Of a DNA stretch of 64,000 bases, positions 36,753-46,447 are shown in pieces. Both the position numbers and the translations under genes were made by a program. Below the pieces are notes generated by a model that was not told the DNA's origin, did no database searches, and saw only the letters and a program-made list of their open reading frames with translations. The DNA is taken from NCBI RefSeq assembly GCF_027486195.1, contig NZ_JAIXPP010000070.1, positions 1-64,000 of the forward strand, in the 5' to 3' direction. The number at the start of each line of letters is the position of its first letter. Position 1 is the stretch's first letter. Origin of the DNA: Novosphingobium sp. GTDB taxonomy: Bacteria; Pseudomonadota; Alphaproteobacteria; Sphingomonadales; Sphingomonadaceae.

Positions 36753-37484
36753 ATGAAGTCTGAAGCCTACGAAATTCTCGGTACACCGCGCTTTGGCGGC
36801 ATTCTCGTCGTGTCCGATCACGCATCGAACCGGGTTCCTGCCGATATCGATCTCGGCATCCATCCCGCGCTGCTGGATCAGCACATTGCCGTCGATATCG
36901 GTGTTGCCGGTGTGGCTGCCCATATGGCCCAGCGCCCCGGAATCGCCGCGTTCCTGGGCGGGGTCAGCCGTCTCGTATGCGATTTCAACCGCGATGAGCA
37001 TGGCCCCACCGTCTGCCCCATTGCCAGTGACGGCCATGCCATTCCCGGCAATGCGCTTGATCATGCCGGCCACGAAGCCCGCCTCGCACGCTTCTACCGG
37101 CCCTACCATGAAGCGCTCGCGGCGCTGCTCGACTCGGCACCGCCAGCGCTGATCCTGTCGCTCCACAGTTTTACGCCGCAGCTTGCGAGCGATCCCGCGC
37201 AGCAGCGCCCCTGGCAGGTCGGCGTGCTCTACAACGAAGATGACCGCGCCGCGCGCCTCGCGATTCCGTTGCTTGAAGCCGAAGGCCTCGTCGTCGGCGA
37301 TCAGGAACCCTATTCGGGCCGCCTTCTCAACGCGACGATGAACCGCCACGCCGAGGCCGAAGGGCGGCCCTATTTCGGCATCGAGGTGCGGCAGGACCAG
37401 ATTGCGGACCCTGCCAACCACGCCTTGTGGGCCGAACGCCTCGCCCGCATCGCCAATCAGGTTGCCATCGCGCTCGGCGCATAA
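36753..37484 (+). CDS. N-formylglutamate amidohydrolase family protein
   Basis: Predicted protein of 243 residues. [11 protein letters not shown], the acidic/histidine [18 protein letters not shown] and [11 protein letters not shown] match the family that hydrolyses N-formylglutamate to glutamate and formate, the last step of one histidine-degradation route; many members act on other N-acyl substrates. AAAGGAAA precedes the ATG, placed right behind a large palindrome. No other hut genes are in the window, so the substrate is open. Confidence 0.88.
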   Translation: MKSEAYEILGTPRFGGILVVSDHASNRVPADIDLGIHPALLDQHIAVDIGVAGVAAHMAQRPGIAAFLGGVSRLVCDFNRDEHGPTVCPIASDGHAIPGNALDHAGHEARLARFYRPYHEALAALLDSAPPALILSLHSFTPQLASDPAQQRPWQVGVLYNEDDRAARLAIPLLEAEGLVVGDQEPYSGRLLNATMNRHAEAEGRPYFGIEVRQDQIADPANHALWAERLARIANQVAIALGA

Positions 37485-37596
37485 GGGTGATCCGCAGGAT
37501 GGTTGCGGAGATTACTTTCGACCCGAAAGCCCGCTTGCGGTAGGTGCGCTGCATGATCGCCTGCGGGCGAATCCCAATCTTCGAGAGAGAATGCCA

Positions 37597-39465
37597 ATGC
37601 CGGTCTATCGTTCCAGAACCACCACCCACGGCCGCAACATGGCGGGCGCGCGCGGCCTGTGGCGCGCTACGGGCATGAAGGACAGCGATTTCGGCAAGCC
37701 GATCATCGCTGTCGTCAACAGCTTCACCCAGTTCGTGCCCGGCCACGTCCATCTCAAGGACCTCGGCCAACTCGTCGCGCGCGAGATCGAGGCGGCAGGC
37801 GGCGTCGCCAAGGAATTCAACACGATCGCGGTCGATGATGGCATCGCCATGGGCCACGACGGGATGCTCTATTCGCTCCCCAGCCGCGATCTCATTGCCG
37901 ACAGCGTGGAGTACATGGTCAACGCGCACTGCGCCGATGCCATGGTCTGCATCTCGAACTGCGACAAGATCACCCCTGGCATGCTCATGGCCGCGATGCG
38001 CATCAATGTGCCCGCGGTGTTTGTTTCGGGCGGGCCGATGGAGGCGGGCAAGGTTGTCCTCAATGGCAAGGAAGTCGCGCTCGATCTCGTGGACGCGATG
38101 GTCGCGGCTGCGGACGACAAGTATACCGACGAAGAAGTCACGGCGATCGAGCGCTCTGCGTGCCCGACCTGCGGTTCGTGCTCGGGCATGTTCACGGCAA
38201 ACTCGATGAACTGCCTGACGGAGGCGCTCGGCCTCTCGCTCCCCGGCAACGGCTCGGTGCTGGCAACGCACGCCGACCGCGAGCGGCTGTTCCGCGAAGC
38301 GGGTCGCCGCGCGGTCGCGCTGTGCCGCAGCTACTACGAAGAGAACGACGAGAGCGTGCTCCCGCGCCAGATCGCCAGCTTCCGCGCGTTCGAGAACGCG
38401 ATGAGCCTTGATATCGCGATGGGCGGGTCGACCAACACCGTGCTCCATCTGCTGGCGGCTGCGCACGAGGCCGGCGTCGACTTCACCATGGCGGATATCG
38501 ACCGCCTTTCGCGCCGCGTGCCGTGCCTCTCCAAGGTCGCGCCGGCCAAGTCCGACGTCCACATGGAAGACGTTCATCGCGCTGGCGGGATCATGGCGAT
38601 CCTTGGCCAATTGGAGCGGGCAGGGCTGCTCCATACCGACTTGCCCACCGTCCACAGCCCGACCATGGCGGCGGCGATCGAGAAGTGGGACATTTCTCGT
38701 AGCAATGACCCGCAAGTGCATGAATTCTTTAAAGCGGCACCCGGCGGCGTGCCGACACAGGTCGCCTTCAGCCAATCGCGCCGCTGGAAGGAACTCGACC
38801 TCGACCGCGAGACTGGCGTGATCCGCTCAGCCGAGCATGCCTTCAGCCAGGATGGCGGGCTTGCCGTCCTCTTCGGCAATCTCGCCAAGGATGGCTGCAT
38901 CGTGAAGACGGCGGGCGTCGACGAGAAGATCCTCAAGTTCAGCGGTCCAGCCAAGGTTTACGAAAGCCAGGACGCTGCCGTCACCGCGATCCTCACCGGG
39001 CAGGTCGAAGCAGGGGACGTCGTCCTGATCCGCTACGAAGGCCCACGCGGCGGCCCCGGCATGCAGGAAATGCTCTATCCCACGAGCTACCTCAAGTCCA
39101 AGGGCCTCGGCGCTGCCTGCGCGCTCGTTACGGATGGACGCTTCTCGGGCGGCACCTCGGGCCTCTCCATCGGCCATTGCTCGCCCGAAGCGGCCGAGGG
39201 CGGCACGATCGGCCTTGTCGAAACGGGCGACCGCATCGAGATCGATATTCCCGCCCGCTCGATCAATCTCATGGTCGATGACGCCACGCTCGCCGAGCGC
39301 CGCAAGGCCGCCGAAGCGCGCGGATGGCAGCCGGTGAAGCCGCGCCCGCGCAAGGTCAGCCTCGCGCTTCAAGCCTATGCCCTGATGACGACCAGCGCCG
39401 CGCGCGGCGGTGTGCGCGATCTCTCCGGTATTGTCCGCACGAGCGGCACGCAGGATGCCGGCTGA
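37597..39465 (+). CDS. ilvD: dihydroxy-acid dehydratase
   Basis: Predicted protein of 622 residues. It dehydrates 2,3-dihydroxy-3-methylbutanoate in valine and isoleucine synthesis. [12 protein letters not shown] and [16 protein letters not shown] hold the Fe-S-cluster cysteines, with [22 protein letters not shown] and [16 protein letters not shown] in typical places. Starts at 37591 and 37597 are both in frame (MPMPVYRS); GAGAGAG lies just upstream. The next gene overlaps its end by 11 bases. Confidence 0.97.
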   Translation: MPVYRSRTTTHGRNMAGARGLWRATGMKDSDFGKPIIAVVNSFTQFVPGHVHLKDLGQLVAREIEAAGGVAKEFNTIAVDDGIAMGHDGMLYSLPSRDLIADSVEYMVNAHCADAMVCISNCDKITPGMLMAAMRINVPAVFVSGGPMEAGKVVLNGKEVALDLVDAMVAAADDKYTDEEVTAIERSACPTCGSCSGMFTANSMNCLTEALGLSLPGNGSVLATHADRERLFREAGRRAVALCRSYYEENDESVLPRQIASFRAFENAMSLDIAMGGSTNTVLHLLAAAHEAGVDFTMADIDRLSRRVPCLSKVAPAKSDVHMEDVHRAGGIMAILGQLERAGLLHTDLPTVHSPTMAAAIEKWDISRSNDPQVHEFFKAAPGGVPTQVAFSQSRRWKELDLDRETGVIRSAEHAFSQDGGLAVLFGNLAKDGCIVKTAGVDEKILKFSGPAKVYESQDAAVTAILTGQVEAGDVVLIRYEGPRGGPGMQEMLYPTSYLKSKGLGAACALVTDGRFSGGTSGLSIGHCSPEAAEGGTIGLVETGDRIEIDIPARSINLMVDDATLAERRKAAEARGWQPVKPRPRKVSLALQAYALMTTSAARGGVRDLSGIVRTSGTQDAG

Positions 39466-40852
39466 CCTAGACCAGGTCCTCGATGTCGCCGCGATGCGCG
39501 CCGCCGAAGCGGCCCTCATCGACGGCGGCATACCTGCGCAGACGCTGATGGAAGTGGCAGGCCGCGCGCTCGGTGAGTGGGCGCGGCGGCTCGGGAGCGG
39601 GCGTCCGGTCACGGTGCTCTGCGGTCCCGGCAACAACGGCGGCGATGGTTACGTTGCGGCGCGCTACCTCATGGAACAGGGCGTTCCCGTCACCGTGATC
39701 GCCGCGCGTGAACCCCTGACGCCGGAGGCCCGCACGGCGCGCGCGCTCTTCTTGGGCGAAGTCCATGCGCCCGGCGCGTTCCCAGCAGGCGCGGTGCTGC
39801 TCGATTGCCTTTTCGGCAGCGGCCTCTCGCGGCCCTTGCCGGACGACTTGTTCGCCCTACTCACCGGCCTCGCCGAGGGGCATACCCTGCGCATCGCCGC
39901 AGATCTCCCCAGCGGAATCGAGGCGGATAGCGGCGCTGTGCTCAATCCCGGCCTTCCGACGTGTAACGTAACGGTTGCGCTCGGCGCCTGGAAGCACGCG
40001 CACTATGCCATGCCCGCCGCTCCGCTGATGGGTGCGCTGCGGCTTGTCGAAATCGGCGTGGCGGCGGTGCCGGGCGCAGCGCGAGTGCTCGCCAAGCCCC
40101 GCATATCGCCGCCCGCGCCGGATGCGCACAAATACAAGCGCGGCCTGCTCGCGGTTGTCGCCGGCATGATGCCCGGCGCGGCGCTGCTCTCGGCCGAGGC
40201 CGCGCAACGCTCCGGAGCGGGCTACGTCAAACTGCTCGCCCCCGCGCGGCCCGAAGGCGTCCCGCCTACGCTGGTCTGTGACGTCAGTGATCTTGCCGCG
40301 CTTGCCGATCCGCGCATTGCCGCCCTGCTCGTCGGTCCGGGGCTGGGGAGGAGCGCCGAGGCCGCGGCCCGTCTTGCCGCTGCTCTTTCCGCAAATCGTC
40401 CCATCGTGATCGACGCGGACGCGCTGGTGCTGCTGCGCCCGGAAAGCCCAGGCATGGCACCACGCGTCCTCACCCCGCACGAAGGCGAAATGGCTGCGCT
40501 TGAAGCTGCTTTCGGCCTTGCCGCCACCGGCACCCGCCGCGCCCGCGCGCTGGCCTTGGCAAAGGCCGCGAAGGCCGTTGTCCTCCTCAAAGGCCCGGAC
40601 AGCCTGATCGCCAACCCCGGCGGTGACGTCATCGTCAGCCCCCGCGCTTCCGCCTGGCTTTCGGTCGCGGGCAGCGGCGACGTCCTTGCCGGGATTATCG
40701 CCAGCCGCTTGGCCGTCCACGGAGATGCCTTCCTCGCCGCGCAAGAAGGCCTGTGGCTCCATGGAGAAGCCGCGCGGCGGTGCGGGCCTGCCTTTACTGC
40801 CGGAGACCTTGCGGCTGCCACGGGTTATGCCCTAAGCGCCGCGTGTCCATGA
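39455..40852 (+). CDS. nnrD: bifunctional NAD(P)HX epimerase / ADP-dependent dehydratase
   Basis: Predicted protein of 465 residues joining two repair enzymes. The N-terminal NnrE epimerase (about 1-210) has [17 protein letters not shown] and [12 protein letters not shown]. The C-terminal NnrD dehydratase (about 225-465) has [19 protein letters not shown] in part, [11 protein letters not shown] and [13 protein letters not shown]. Together they restore hydrated NADH and NADPH. The start overlaps the end of ilvD by 11 bases, and its stop overlaps the next start (ATGA), so the three genes are probably one operon. Confidence 0.94.
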   Translation: MPADLDQVLDVAAMRAAEAALIDGGIPAQTLMEVAGRALGEWARRLGSGRPVTVLCGPGNNGGDGYVAARYLMEQGVPVTVIAAREPLTPEARTARALFLGEVHAPGAFPAGAVLLDCLFGSGLSRPLPDDLFALLTGLAEGHTLRIAADLPSGIEADSGAVLNPGLPTCNVTVALGAWKHAHYAMPAAPLMGALRLVEIGVAAVPGAARVLAKPRISPPAPDAHKYKRGLLAVVAGMMPGAALLSAEAAQRSGAGYVKLLAPARPEGVPPTLVCDVSDLAALADPRIAALLVGPGLGRSAEAAARLAAALSANRPIVIDADALVLLRPESPGMAPRVLTPHEGEMAALEAAFGLAATGTRRARALALAKAAKAVVLLKGPDSLIANPGGDVIVSPRASAWLSVAGSGDVLAGIIASRLAVHGDAFLAAQEGLWLHGEAARRCGPAFTAGDLAAATGYALSAACP

Positions 40853-42060
40853 ACAACCTCGGCCTTATCATTCGCGTCGCCGCCAAGGGCGAAGGCCAGA
40901 CGGTTGACGGCCGTTACGTTGCGCTTGCCGCGCCCGGTGACGTGCTCGAGGCGGACGGCACGCTGACGCCCGGTCCGGACCATGCCGCGCCGTCATGCCG
41001 GCACTTTCCGACCTGCGGGGGCTGCCAACTCCAGCACCTCTCGGAAAGCGCGCTCACCGCTTATGTCGGTGGCCGGGTTGAGGGCGCTGCACGCGGGCAG
41101 GGCCTCGATCCGGGCGAAGTCGCGCCGCCGCACTTGTCCCCGCCCGCCACACGCCGCCGCGCCACGCTCCATGCGCAGGCCATCGGCAAGCGCGTCGTGC
41201 TGGGTTTTCGCGAGCAGGGTTCGCACAAGATCGTCGATTGTAAGGAATGCCCGGTCCTTGCGCCCGAGCTCGCCGCACTGATCGGCCCCTTGCGCCGCCT
41301 GCTCGAAACGCGCAGCGAGCGTAGCCTTTCCGTCGATGTCGCGCTGACTTTGGCCGATCAGGGACCGACCGTCGATATGGCCGGCCTCAAGATGGAAGGG
41401 CTCGCGCAGACCGAACGCTTGCTCGATTTCGCGCGCGACAACGGCGTCGCCCGCCTCACGCTCGATCAGGGCGATGGGCCCGAGACGGTTTGGGAGCCCG
41501 ATCCCGTTACCGTAACGCTCGGAGGCGTGCCTGTCGGCCTGCCGCCCGGTGCGTTCTTGCAGGCCACGCATGATGGCGAAGAGGCGCTCATTGCCGCCGC
41601 CCGTGTGTGGCTAGCGAATGCGCCCACCATCGCCGATCTGTTCTCCGGCCTTGGCACTTTCGCCTTCGCGCTGGCGGGGCAGGGGGCAGGCACCAAAGTC
41701 CTCGCGGTCGAGGCTGCGCGCGATGCGCATATGGCCTGCCAGGCTGCCGCCCGCATGCACGGAAGGCCGGTCCACGCGCTTCACCGCGATCTGTTCCGCA
41801 ATCCGCTCCAGAAGGCCGAGCTGGACCGGTTCGCAGCCGTCCTGCTCGATCCCCCCCGCGCCGGTGCGCGCGATCAGGTGGTGCAACTCGCCACGTCGGT
41901 GGTCCCGCGCATCGTCTATATCAGCTGCAACCCGGCCAGCTGGGCCAAGGATGCCGTTACTCTGATCGAGGGCGGGTATCGGCTCGCCGGGCTCGTGCCG
42001 GTGGGCCAGTTCCGCTGGTCCACCCACGTCGAGCTGGCGAGCCTATTCGTCAGGCCGTAA
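40849..42060 (+). CDS. RlmD/RumA-type 23S rRNA m5U methyltransferase
   Basis: Predicted protein of 403 residues. CRHFPTCGGCQLQHL plus a later DCKECPVL give the [4Fe-4S] cysteines; DLFSGLGTFAF is the SAM motif, LDPPRAGARDQVV and the catalytic cysteine in VYISCNPASWAKD complete the family signature. It methylates a uridine at C5, most likely in 23S rRNA. The N-terminal TRAM-like region is short (about 1-45). The ATG overlaps the NnrD stop. It ends overlapping tail to tail by 11 bases with the MAPEG gene. Confidence 0.93.
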   Translation: MNNLGLIIRVAAKGEGQTVDGRYVALAAPGDVLEADGTLTPGPDHAAPSCRHFPTCGGCQLQHLSESALTAYVGGRVEGAARGQGLDPGEVAPPHLSPPATRRRATLHAQAIGKRVVLGFREQGSHKIVDCKECPVLAPELAALIGPLRRLLETRSERSLSVDVALTLADQGPTVDMAGLKMEGLAQTERLLDFARDNGVARLTLDQGDGPETVWEPDPVTVTLGGVPVGLPPGAFLQATHDGEEALIAAARVWLANAPTIADLFSGLGTFAFALAGQGAGTKVLAVEAARDAHMACQAAARMHGRPVHALHRDLFRNPLQKAELDRFAAVLLDPPRAGARDQVVQLATSVVPRIVYISCNPASWAKDAVTLIEGGYRLAGLVPVGQFRWSTHVELASLFVRP

Positions 42061-42490
42061 ATACTGCCATCGCGGCGTGCAGGATCAGCGCCATCAGCGC
42101 CAAGCTCGAAAGCGCAAATAGCGCAAAGCGCGGCGCCACCTTGTTCACGGTCGACTGGAAGATCGAGTGGACCACACGCAGTCCCACATAGGCCCAGGCG
42201 ATCATCAGATTGACCCCATCGCCCTGCTGAATCAGCGCCAGCACCAGCGCCACTGCATAGAACACTGTAGGTGCCTCATGCAGATGATTGTAATTGTGCG
42301 CTTTCCACTGGATGCTTGGCGATAGCAGGCCTTCCAGTTTGGCACCCGTCCAGCCCACATCAGCCTTGGGATCATCCGTTTTCGGCAGTGCCGTGATCGC
42401 GGGGATGCGGGTGGCATACATCCAGAACCACATCACCATCGTCCAGATCGCAAGCGCGACCACCGGCTTCAGGATTTCCATTCCCGTCAT
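42050..42490 (-). CDS. MAPEG family membrane protein
   Basis: Predicted protein of 146 residues with four hydrophobic segments (about 7-25, 70-90, 96-112, 122-143). The HNYNHLHEAPTVFYAVAL block is the MAPEG hallmark of the sphingomonad subgroup. Relatives are glutathione-dependent membrane enzymes, but the activity of bacterial forms is largely unknown. A dyad with arms CCACAGT and ACTGTGG lies between 11 and 33 bases upstream of the ATG and overlaps the GGGGAGC ribosome site, so it is likely controlled by a repressor. Confidence 0.87.
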   Translation of the reverse strand: MTGMEILKPVVALAIWTMVMWFWMYATRIPAITALPKTDDPKADVGWTGAKLEGLLSPSIQWKAHNYNHLHEAPTVFYAVALVLALIQQGDGVNLMIAWAYVGLRVVHSIFQSTVNKVAPRFALFALSSLALMALILHAAMAVFTA

Positions 42491-42500
42491 GTTTTGCTCC

Positions 42501-42523
42501 CCACAGTATTGCTGACACTGTGG
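42501..42523 (-). promoter_or_regulatory. putative operator upstream of the MAPEG gene
   Basis: A perfect 7-base dyad, CCACAGT (42501-42507) and ACTGTGG (42517-42523), is separated by 9 bases. It lies 10 bases before the MAPEG start and overlaps the ribosome site. A TTGACA hexamer is found on the same strand further upstream (complement of 42543-42548). The layout resembles a TetR-type operator that blocks transcription, but no regulator gene is adjacent. Confidence 0.4.
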
Positions 42524-42558
42524 TGAATAGGCCCGATTCGATTGTCAATTGCAACCGA

Positions 42559-43572
42559 TCATCCCTCCGCGATCACTTTGGCAAACGCAGCCGGATCAAC
42601 GTTCCCGCCGGAAAGGATCACCGCCGTCCGCCCGTCCGCCGGGACTTTGCCTGCCAGCACCGCCGCAAGTGCCGCCGCGCCGCCCGGCTCGACCACCAGG
42701 CGGAGCTTGCTGAAGGCATAGCGCTGCGCCGCGCGCACTTCAGCCTCGCTCACCGCCACGCCGCGCATCCCGTGCGCGGTCATGACGGCAAAGTTGATCG
42801 GGAACGTAGCCAAGGTCTGCAAGGCATCGCAGGCCGTCGGCGGCGGCGCGCTGCCGACACTGACAATGGCGCCTCCCGCCAGACTGCGGGTGACGTCATC
42901 CCAGCCTTCGGGTTCTACCGGCACGACCTCAGCATCGGGGCACGCCAGCGCCAGCCCCGATGCGAGCCCGCCGCCGCCACACGGCGCAACAATTCTTGTA
43001 GGCGCGCCGCCGGCAAAGCATTCCATCTGGCCTGCAAGCTCGATCCCGGTCGATCCCTGACCCTCGATCACCCAGGGATCGCCATAGGCGTGGACCAGCA
43101 CCGAGCCCTGCTCGGCGCAAATCGCGGCGGCAATGGCATCGCGCGATTGGGTCAGCCGTTCGTATTGCACGACCTCAGCCCCCAACCGCCGCGTCTCGTT
43201 CAGCTTCACCGCAGGTGCATCGGCGGGCATCACGATCGTCGCGGCAATCCCCAGCCGCCGCGCTGACCAGGCTACGCCCTGCGCATGGTTGCCGCTCGAA
43301 ACTGCGACCACGCCGCGCGTGCGCTCTTCCTCGGTCAGGTCGGTCATCCGGTGCCACGCGCCGCGGATCTTGAAGGCCCCCATCGGTTGCAGGCATTCGG
43401 CCTTGCACCAGACGGTTGGGCCGCCATTCGGCAGCTCCAGCGCCAGCAGGGGCGTATGCGGGACCAGCGCGCTCACTTTGACAGCCGCGCGCAGCACGCC
43501 TTCTCGAGTTGGGGCGCGCGTCGGTTCGCGGACCAAGGGGGCAGGGTTCATTTCGGGACTTGGGTTTGTCAT
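42559..43572 (-). CDS. serine/threonine dehydratase (PLP, fold II)
   Basis: Predicted protein of 337 residues. The PLP lysine is in LQPMGAFKIRGAW; SSGNHAQGVAWSARRLG, the phosphate-binding GGGGLASGLAL and a closing SGGNVDPAAF are typical of threonine dehydratases and serine racemases. There is no C-terminal ACT regulatory domain, so it is the short catabolic form. The ATG at 43570-43572 has AGGG seven bases before it; starts at 43578 and 43551 are alternatives. It is divergent from the polyamine locus, with 70 bases between. Confidence 0.88.
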   Translation of the reverse strand: MTNPSPEMNPAPLVREPTRAPTREGVLRAAVKVSALVPHTPLLALELPNGGPTVWCKAECLQPMGAFKIRGAWHRMTDLTEEERTRGVVAVSSGNHAQGVAWSARRLGIAATIVMPADAPAVKLNETRRLGAEVVQYERLTQSRDAIAAAICAEQGSVLVHAYGDPWVIEGQGSTGIELAGQMECFAGGAPTRIVAPCGGGGLASGLALACPDAEVVPVEPEGWDDVTRSLAGGAIVSVGSAPPPTACDALQTLATFPINFAVMTAHGMRGVAVSEAEVRAAQRYAFSKLRLVVEPGGAAALAAVLAGKVPADGRTAVILSGGNVDPAAFAKVIAEG

Positions 43573-43642
43573 GCCCATACCCTAAAGGCACCGCTTTCGA
43601 AGCGCCAGCAGACGCTGTGCCGATCCGGATTGGAGTTTCCCT

Positions 43643-44848
43643 ATGGCCAAGGTCCTTGTCATCGGCGCAGGCGGCGTCGGCTCGGTTGCCGTTCACAAGA
43701 TGGCGATGAACCCTGATATCTTCAGCGAAGTTGCGCTCGCCAGCCGCACGCTGCCCAAGTGCGAGGCGATTGCCGCCTCGGTCAAGGAGCGCACTGGCCG
43801 CGATGTCGCGACCTACCAGCTCGACGCCGACGACGTCGCCGCCACCACCGCGCTGCTGAACGAACTCAAGCCCGCGCTCGTCGTCAACCTCGCGCTGCCC
43901 TATCAGGACCTCAACATCATGGAGGCCTGCCTCGCTGCCGGGGTCAACTACATGGACACAGCGAACTACGAGCCGATCGACGAGGCCAAGTTCGAATACA
44001 AGTGGCAGTGGGCCTATCAGGAGCGCTTCAAGGCTGCCGGCCTCACCGCGCTGCTCGGCTCGGGCTTCGATCCGGGCGTTACCTCGGTCTTCGCGACCTG
44101 GCTCAAAAAGCACAAGCTCGATACGATCCGCACGCTTGATATCCTCGATTGCAATGGCGGCGATCACGGCCAGCCCTTTGCGACCAACTTCAACCCGGAA
44201 ATCAACATCCGCGAAATCACCGCCCCGGCGCGCCGCTGGGAAAAGGGCGCGTGGGTGGAAACGCCGGCGCTCACCATCCGCCAGACCTTCGATTTCGAAG
44301 CGGTCGGCCCCAAGAACATGTACCTGATGTACCACGAGGAGCTCGAAAGCCTCGCGCATCACCTGCCTGAGATCGAGCGCATCCGCTTCTGGATGACCTT
44401 CGGTGATGCCTATATCACTCACCTCACCGTGCTGCAGAATGTCGGCATGACGCGGATCGACCCCGTCCTGTACGAGGGCAAGGAGATCGTGCCGCTCCAG
44501 TTCCTCAAGGCCGTCCTGCCCGAACCCGCCAGCCTCGGCGCGCTCACCAAGGGCAAGACCAATATCGGCGATATCGCGACGGGCCTGAAGGACGGGGTGG
44601 AAAAGACTTTCTACATCTACAACATCTGCGATCACGAAGAGGCCTATGCCGAAACCGGCAACCAGGCGATCAGCTACACCACGGGCGTCCCGGCGATGAT
44701 CGGTGCGGCCATGCTGGTCACCGGTACATGGGGCGGCGCTGGCGTGTTCAACATCGAACAGTTCGATCCCGATCCCTATATGGACATGCTCAACAAGCAC
44801 GGCCTGCCGTGGCAGGTGAAGGAGCTTGAGGGGCCGCTGGAGTTCTGA
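43643..44848 (+). CDS. carboxy(nor)spermidine synthase, saccharopine-dehydrogenase family
   Basis: Predicted protein of 401 residues. VLVIGAGGVGSVAVHKMA binds NAD(P); NLALPYQDLNIMEACLAAG, YMDTANYEP and LLGSGFDPGVTSVFA are features of the carboxynorspermidine/carboxyspermidine dehydrogenase branch rather than lysine saccharopine enzymes. It condenses aspartate semialdehyde with a diamine (putrescine or diaminopropane) reductively. The decarboxylase that would act next is encoded at 45217 and ornithine decarboxylase at 47854, which supports the spermidine branch. A short DUF486 gene lies between. Confidence 0.9.
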   Translation: MAKVLVIGAGGVGSVAVHKMAMNPDIFSEVALASRTLPKCEAIAASVKERTGRDVATYQLDADDVAATTALLNELKPALVVNLALPYQDLNIMEACLAAGVNYMDTANYEPIDEAKFEYKWQWAYQERFKAAGLTALLGSGFDPGVTSVFATWLKKHKLDTIRTLDILDCNGGDHGQPFATNFNPEINIREITAPARRWEKGAWVETPALTIRQTFDFEAVGPKNMYLMYHEELESLAHHLPEIERIRFWMTFGDAYITHLTVLQNVGMTRIDPVLYEGKEIVPLQFLKAVLPEPASLGALTKGKTNIGDIATGLKDGVEKTFYIYNICDHEEAYAETGNQAISYTTGVPAMIGAAMLVTGTWGGAGVFNIEQFDPDPYMDMLNKHGLPWQVKELEGPLEF

Positions 44849-44852
44849 GGGC

Positions 44853-45203
44853 ATGCCGACTTCGCTCTGGCTTCCGCCGTTGATGCTGGTCGGCTCCAAC
44901 ATCGTGATGAACATTGCCTGGTACGCGCATCTCAAGGCGCCGCACCGGGCGCTGTGGATCGCGGTCCTCTCCAGTTGGGCGCTGGCGCTGTTTGAGTACA
45001 TGCTCGCCGTGCCGGCCAACCGGATCGGGGCGAGCCGGTACTCGCTGGCGCAGTTGAAGACGATGCAGGAAGCGATCACCCTCGTGACCTTCGTGGGTGT
45101 CGCCTATTTCCTGTTCGGCACGCGGCCAAATCTGTCGCAGCTGGCAGGTTTTGTGTTGATCGTGGCCGGCGCGGCGCTCGTGTTCCGCTCGCCGTTTGGA
45201 TGA
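44853..45203 (+). CDS. DUF486 small membrane protein
   Basis: Predicted protein of 116 residues with four hydrophobic segments (about 8-25, 32-53, 73-90, 95-112). SNIVMNIAWYAHLK and EYMLAVPANRIG, then LAQLKTMQEAITL, match DUF486, a DMT-superfamily small transporter-like family. It lies 4 bases after the carboxyspermidine synthase gene and 13 bases before nspC. Its place within a polyamine operon suggests a polyamine or diamine transport-related role, but that is inference only. Confidence 0.85.
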   Translation: MPTSLWLPPLMLVGSNIVMNIAWYAHLKAPHRALWIAVLSSWALALFEYMLAVPANRIGASRYSLAQLKTMQEAITLVTFVGVAYFLFGTRPNLSQLAGFVLIVAGAALVFRSPFG

Positions 45204-45216
45204 AGGGACAGGACCG

Positions 45217-46413
45217 ATGGAAACCAGAGCCGGCGATCCGGGCGCCTTTGCCCATTTCGACCTGACGCGCGTCGACAGCCCGGCCTTCGTGGTCGATGCC
45301 GCGCGCCTCAGGCAGAATCTGAGCATTCTCGTCGATGTGCGTGATCGGGCTGGCATTAAGGTCCTCGCCGCGCTCAAGGCTTTCTCGATGTGGCGGGTCG
45401 CGCCGCTGATCGGGGAATACCTTGACGGAGTGTGCACCTCTGGCCTGTGGGAATCGCGGCTTGCTGCAGATTACTATGCCGGTGAGATTGCCACCTACTG
45501 CGCAGCCTACAAGGCGGAGGACCTGCCCGAAATCTTCCAGCACTCGGATCATGTGATCTTCAATTCGCCCGGCCAGCATGCCCGCTTTGCCGCTGAAATC
45601 GCGGCCGCACGTGCCGCAGGTGAGCCATTCGATATCGGCTTGCGTATCAATCCCTTGCACGCGGAAGGTGAAGTGCCGCGTTATGATCCCTGCGCGCCCC
45701 ATTCGCGCCTTGGCTTCCCCATCGACCAGTTGAAGCCCGAGCACCTCGAAGGCGTCAGCGGCATCCATTTTCACACCTTGTGCGAGCAGGATTTCGAGCC
45801 GCTCGCACGCACCTGGGCCGCGCTGAAGCCCTATCTCGCGCCATACTTCGGCCAGCTCAAATGGCTGAACTTCGGCGGCGGCCACCACATCACCCGCGCC
45901 GACTATCAGCGCGACGAACTTGTCGCGTTCCTGCAAGCAGTTAGGGCCGAAACCGGCTGCGAGATCTACCTTGAGCCCGGCGAGGCCGTCGCGCTCGATG
46001 CGGGCATTCTCGTCGGCACCGTGCTCGATACCCACGTCAACGGCATGCAACTTGGCGTGACGGACATTTCCGCCACCTGCCACATGCCCGATGTCATCGA
46101 GGCGCCCTATCGCCCGGCCATGCTCGGCGAACTGCCTATTGATGAATACGAGGATGGGGAAGGTGATGTCCCGGTTCGCCTCGGCGGCCCCTCGTGCCTC
46201 GCGGGTGACGTCATCGGCGATTACCGCAAGCCGGGCCTTGCCGAGCCCGGCGCGCGCTTCGCATTCCTTGATCAGGCGCATTATTCGATGGTCAAGACCA
46301 CGACCTTCAACGGCGTGCCGCTCCCCTCGATCTGGCTGTGGGACAGCGAGACCGACGCGCTCGAATGCGTGAAGCGTTTTTCGTGGGAGGACTTCCGCGC
46401 CCGCGTTTCGTGA
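45217..46413 (+). CDS. nspC: carboxynorspermidine/carboxyspermidine decarboxylase
   Basis: Predicted protein of 398 residues, a PLP enzyme of the alanine-racemase fold III. The PLP lysine is in KVLAALKAFSMWRV; GVCTSGLWESRLA, FHTLCEQDFEPLART, NFGGGHHIT and LEPGEAVALDAG follow the NspC pattern. It removes CO2 from carboxyspermidine to give spermidine. The chosen ATG 45217 follows AGGACCG; a TTG at 45196 is in frame and would overlap DUF486. It ends 34 bases before a serine hydrolase gene. Confidence 0.94.
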   Translation: METRAGDPGAFAHFDLTRVDSPAFVVDAARLRQNLSILVDVRDRAGIKVLAALKAFSMWRVAPLIGEYLDGVCTSGLWESRLAADYYAGEIATYCAAYKAEDLPEIFQHSDHVIFNSPGQHARFAAEIAAARAAGEPFDIGLRINPLHAEGEVPRYDPCAPHSRLGFPIDQLKPEHLEGVSGIHFHTLCEQDFEPLARTWAALKPYLAPYFGQLKWLNFGGGHHITRADYQRDELVAFLQAVRAETGCEIYLEPGEAVALDAGILVGTVLDTHVNGMQLGVTDISATCHMPDVIEAPYRPAMLGELPIDEYEDGEGDVPVRLGGPSCLAGDVIGDYRKPGLAEPGARFAFLDQAHYSMVKTTTFNGVPLPSIWLWDSETDALECVKRFSWEDFRARVS

Positions 46414-46447
46414 GGCAATCTCGCCGCGAAGAACACAAGGCGGAGAG

